Part shown: piece by piece, positions 62,083 to 64,000 of the stretch
Numbering within the stretch: the stretch's first letter is position 1
How the letters are laid out: every line of letters begins with the position of its first letter
DNA from: UBA5336 sp038745855
Lineage (GTDB): Bacteria; Pseudomonadota; Alphaproteobacteria; Caulobacterales; Hyphomonadaceae
Length of the DNA stretch: 64,000 nucleotides
Direction of reading: 5' to 3'
Assembly: GCA_038745855.1 (NCBI GenBank)
Contig: JBCDLC010000010.1
Span: forward strand, 15,156 to 79,155
Notes under the pieces: model-generated
The model's input: only the letters and a program-made list of their open reading frames with translations
What the model was told of the DNA's origin: nothing
Databases searched by the model: none
Translations under genes and position numbers: made by a program

Positions 62083-62907
62083 TCAAGCCAGAAACCGCGC
62101 CGCGTGCCTTGCAACCGTCGCCGCGCGCTCCTCATGGGGCAGGAAACACGACGCCTCCACGGCGGCAAAGCCCGCGCACGTGGGCATGGACGCCGCCATC
62201 TCGCGACCAAGCGCCATGGGAAACGTCACATCATTGGCGCCCCAGATGAACTGAACCGGGCACCGGACCGCACCGTGCACCTCACCCAACCGGTCGATCA
62301 CCGAGAAATCGAGGCCCACAAGATAGCGCCGCATCCCCTCAAACCGCTGCGGGTGATCGATGAAATGATCAACGAACAGCGCCTTGAAGTCCCCCTCGAT
62401 CAACGCCTTGTCATGGAAACAGCCCCCATACCCCAGCGCCGATCGGCGATAGAAACGAGACCGCGCCAGCCCCCTGAACACCGCCCCATTCCAGCGATGG
62501 GCCCAGCGATGGCCGAACAGCCGCTGGTAGGCCGGAATGAACGGCGGCCGGTGACCGGGGATCTCCGTGTTCAGAAGCACCAGTTTCTCCACCCGGTCCG
62601 GGCGGTGCGCCGCCACAAGTCGCGCCACGGTGCCGCCCGTGTCATGGGCCACAATATGAAACGCAGGCAGCTCGAATGCATCGGCAAACGCGATCACCCG
62701 CCGGGCATGGTCGGCGAAGTCCATGCCCGCCCCATCCGGTATCCAGCCATCGTGCGCCATGCCGAGGGCATTGAAATTGAAACACGTGAAATCCTGTTCC
62801 AGGAAAGCAACGATGTGTCGAAAGGTTGCCCGATGAAATGGCCATCCGTGCAGGAAGAGGATCGGCGGTCCGCGACCGGTGATCGCCACATCAAAGTGTT
62901 CCCGCAT
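62083..62907 (-). CDS. Alpha/beta hydrolase
   Basis: A 274-residue hydrolase with the oxyanion-hole HGWPFH motif (about residue 20), a nucleophile elbow in which the usual G-x-S-x-G is replaced by AHDTGGTVA, so the nucleophile would be Asp, and late PVQFIWGANDVTFP. An Asp nucleophile is typical of haloalkane dehalogenases and epoxide hydrolases, but no halide-binding residues can be confirmed by eye. The start at 62907 is a guess; GTG 62913 and TTG 62916 are possible, all after GGGGGA. Divergent from a TetR gene with two operators between. Confidence 0.85.
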   Translation of the reverse strand: MREHFDVAITGRGPPILFLHGWPFHRATFRHIVAFLEQDFTCFNFNALGMAHDGWIPDGAGMDFADHARRVIAFADAFELPAFHIVAHDTGGTVARLVAAHRPDRVEKLVLLNTEIPGHRPPFIPAYQRLFGHRWAHRWNGAVFRGLARSRFYRRSALGYGGCFHDKALIEGDFKALFVDHFIDHPQRFEGMRRYLVGLDFSVIDRLGEVHGAVRCPVQFIWGANDVTFPMALGREMAASMPTCAGFAAVEASCFLPHEERAATVARHAARFLA

Positions 62908-62938
62908 TCCCACCAAACATCCCCCAGAGACCAGCCTT

Positions 62939-62955
62939 ACATACAGAGTGTATGT
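62939..62955. promoter_or_regulatory. TetR-type operator A
   Basis: Perfect inverted repeat ACATACA-GAG-TGTATGT between the hydrolase and the TetR gene. Confidence 0.75.
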
Positions 62956-62965
62956 CAAATAAATC

Positions 62966-62986
62966 TCACATACGCAATGTATGTGA
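62966..62986. promoter_or_regulatory. TetR-type operator B
   Basis: Perfect 8-base arms TCACATAC and GTATGTGA around GCAAT. It shares the ACATAC/GTATGT core with operator A and lies 29 bases from it centre to centre. Confidence 0.75.
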
Positions 62987-63005
62987 ACCGCACCAGTCGA
63001 AGCCC

Positions 63006-63683
63006 ATGACGGAACCACCAATGACGGAACCGCCACCGCAAACCCGGAACGCCCAGGCGGCCGCGACCCGCGAACGCCTGATCGAGGCCGCCACCGAATT
63101 GTTCGCACGCAAAGGCTATGGCGCGGTCTCGGCGGCAAACATCGTCGCGGCTGCCGGGGTCACGCGGGGCGCGCTCTATCACCATTTCCCCGCGGGAAAA
63201 TCAGGTCTTCTCGGCGCCACCGCCGAGCGCCTTGTGGAGGACCTGGTGGCAACCCTTGCCGCCAAAAACGCCCCTTCAGGTCAAGACAAGGCTTCCGCAG
63301 CTTCCGGGCAGCCCCTCACCTTGGCCGATGTTCCATCGCTTCTGGGGGCGTTTTTCGAGGCGGCCAGCACCCCGGCCTACCGCCAGATCGTCCTTGAAGA
63401 TGCCCCATCGGTCCTGGGCAGTCAGGCTTGGCGGGCCGTCGAGCACAAGCACACGGTCGGCTTCATCGAAGCGGCGCTTGAAACCCTGCAAAGGTCTGGC
63501 GTCCTTGTGGCCGGGCCCATCAGACCCTTGGCCATTCTGATCTTCGGCGCCTGTTGCGAGGCCTCCCTCGAGATCGCCCATGCCAACGACCGTGAAGCCG
63601 CCATCGCACAGGGGACCGATGCGATGATGGCGCTCCTATCCGGTCTCATTCGCCACGCCCCAGATCCACCGCAATCGCCCTAG
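63006..63683 (+). CDS. TetR-family regulator of the divergent hydrolase
   Basis: A 225-residue regulator with helix-turn-helix (RERLIEAATELFARKGYGAVSAANIVAAAGVTRGALYHHFPAGKSGLL) and a TetR_C domain. The frame is open to 62952, inside operator A, so ATG 63006 is preferred. The start region holds a 15-base near-duplication giving MTEPPMTEPP, so the second ATG at 63021 is also possible. Probably controls itself and the hydrolase. Confidence 0.9.
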   Translation: MTEPPMTEPPPQTRNAQAAATRERLIEAATELFARKGYGAVSAANIVAAAGVTRGALYHHFPAGKSGLLGATAERLVEDLVATLAAKNAPSGQDKASAASGQPLTLADVPSLLGAFFEAASTPAYRQIVLEDAPSVLGSQAWRAVEHKHTVGFIEAALETLQRSGVLVAGPIRPLAILIFGACCEASLEIAHANDREAAIAQGTDAMMALLSGLIRHAPDPPQSP

Positions 63684-63741
63684 CCGCCCCCCACCCGTGA
63701 CCGACCCGGGTGTAGGATAACTTCGCCCCTATCCACGCCCC

Positions 63742-63758
63742 GCGCCCTGTAATCGTTG
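63742..63758 (+). promoter_or_regulatory. 17-base upstream block, copy 2
   Basis: GCGCCCTGTAATCGTTG ends 53 bases before the ATG of the second copy of the unknown gene, identical to the block upstream of copy 1, followed by CTTATCC and TCCCCTCAA before the start. Confidence 0.65.
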
Positions 63759-63811
63759 CAAAAACCCGCGGCTTATCCGACGGATCTATGCCCGTGATAA
63801 GCTCCCCTCAA

Positions 63812-64000
63812 ATGTCGAACATCACCGACACCATCGAAGAGCTCCGCCCCTTTGGCGAGCAGCTTTATACCCGCGTGATCGGCCGCGATGACCTCCATCT
63901 CGCGCCCGACTTCCTCACGCGGGCCGCGGCCGCACGCCTGAAGGCCGGCATCGCGATGCTCGAATCCTGGATCAGACGCGTGCTGATCCTGCTCGCCCTC
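63812..64000 (+). CDS. Unknown protein, copy 2 of duplicated family (3' end outside window)
   Basis: The first 63 codons run to the window edge and encode exactly the same residues as codons 1-63 of the gene at 19960-20625 (MSNITDTIEELRPF through WIRRVLILLAL). The DNA differs at 16 of 189 positions, all silent. The two copies are in inverse orientation. The C-terminal part cannot be compared here. Function is unknown; see copy 1. Confidence 0.75.
   Translation, partial: MSNITDTIEELRPFGEQLYTRVIGRDDLHLAPDFLTRAAAARLKAGIAMLESWIRRVLILLAL

Overview
The window is GC-rich and gene-dense and looks like an alphaproteobacterial chromosome. The evidence is the aroK-aroB-CorC gene order, an ethylmalonyl-CoA pathway pair (ccr and ecm), a glnB-glnA pair with an alphaproteobacterial-style PII, a bacterial Coq4 protein and a degraded Trb-type conjugative element. 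The sequence does not settle the family. A marine Parvularculales, Hyphomonadaceae or Rhodobacterales relative would fit, but this is inference.

Layout. 1-24.7 kb is mostly core genome: the end of shikimate kinase, 3-dehydroquinate synthase, a CorC/HlyC membrane protein and rimM; a secreted protein with five 76-residue repeats; crotonyl-CoA carboxylase/reductase, an aminotransferase and ethylmalonyl-CoA mutase; two orphan peptide-type ABC permeases; a DUF442 protein beside a large ATP-grasp-like/metallo-beta-lactamase fusion; an O-antigen-ligase-like protein with a coupled partner; phoH, a gamma carbonic anhydrase, a CinA-type amidase and exonuclease III; an unknown protein with a second copy at the window end; glnA, glnB, coq4 and an NAD(P)HX dehydratase.

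25.1-56.2 kb is an accessory region bounded by tRNA-Gly(GCC) and tRNA-Leu(TAG). It opens with a dead IS3-family element. A TetR-controlled MMPL exporter operon follows, with a LolA-like protein, a barrel protein and two small-domain genes. Next come a DUF3526-type ABC exporter with a divergent TonB-dependent siderophore receptor, a scrap of a tyrosine recombinase, and a TetR-controlled RND tripartite efflux system. It ends with a decayed trb conjugation cluster: trbB has a stop, trbE and trbL are fused by a deletion, trbI is broken, and trbJ is gone. A tyrosine integrase lies beside tRNA-Leu.

56.5-64 kb returns to ordinary genes (rhomboid protease, RF3, an FMN-dependent alpha-hydroxy-acid oxidase, a small membrane protein, an alpha/beta hydrolase divergent from its TetR-type regulator). 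It includes one visibly AT-rich glycosyltransferase-like gene. The window ends inside a second copy of the unknown gene from 19.96-20.63 kb. Over the visible 63 codons the two copies differ at 16 bases, all synonymous.

The most unusual items are the 76-residue repeat protein, the duplicated unknown gene with its shared upstream block, the ATP-grasp/MBL fusion, and the step-by-step decay visible in the trb cluster. Three TetR regulators have clear palindromic operators, so their regulons can be searched.
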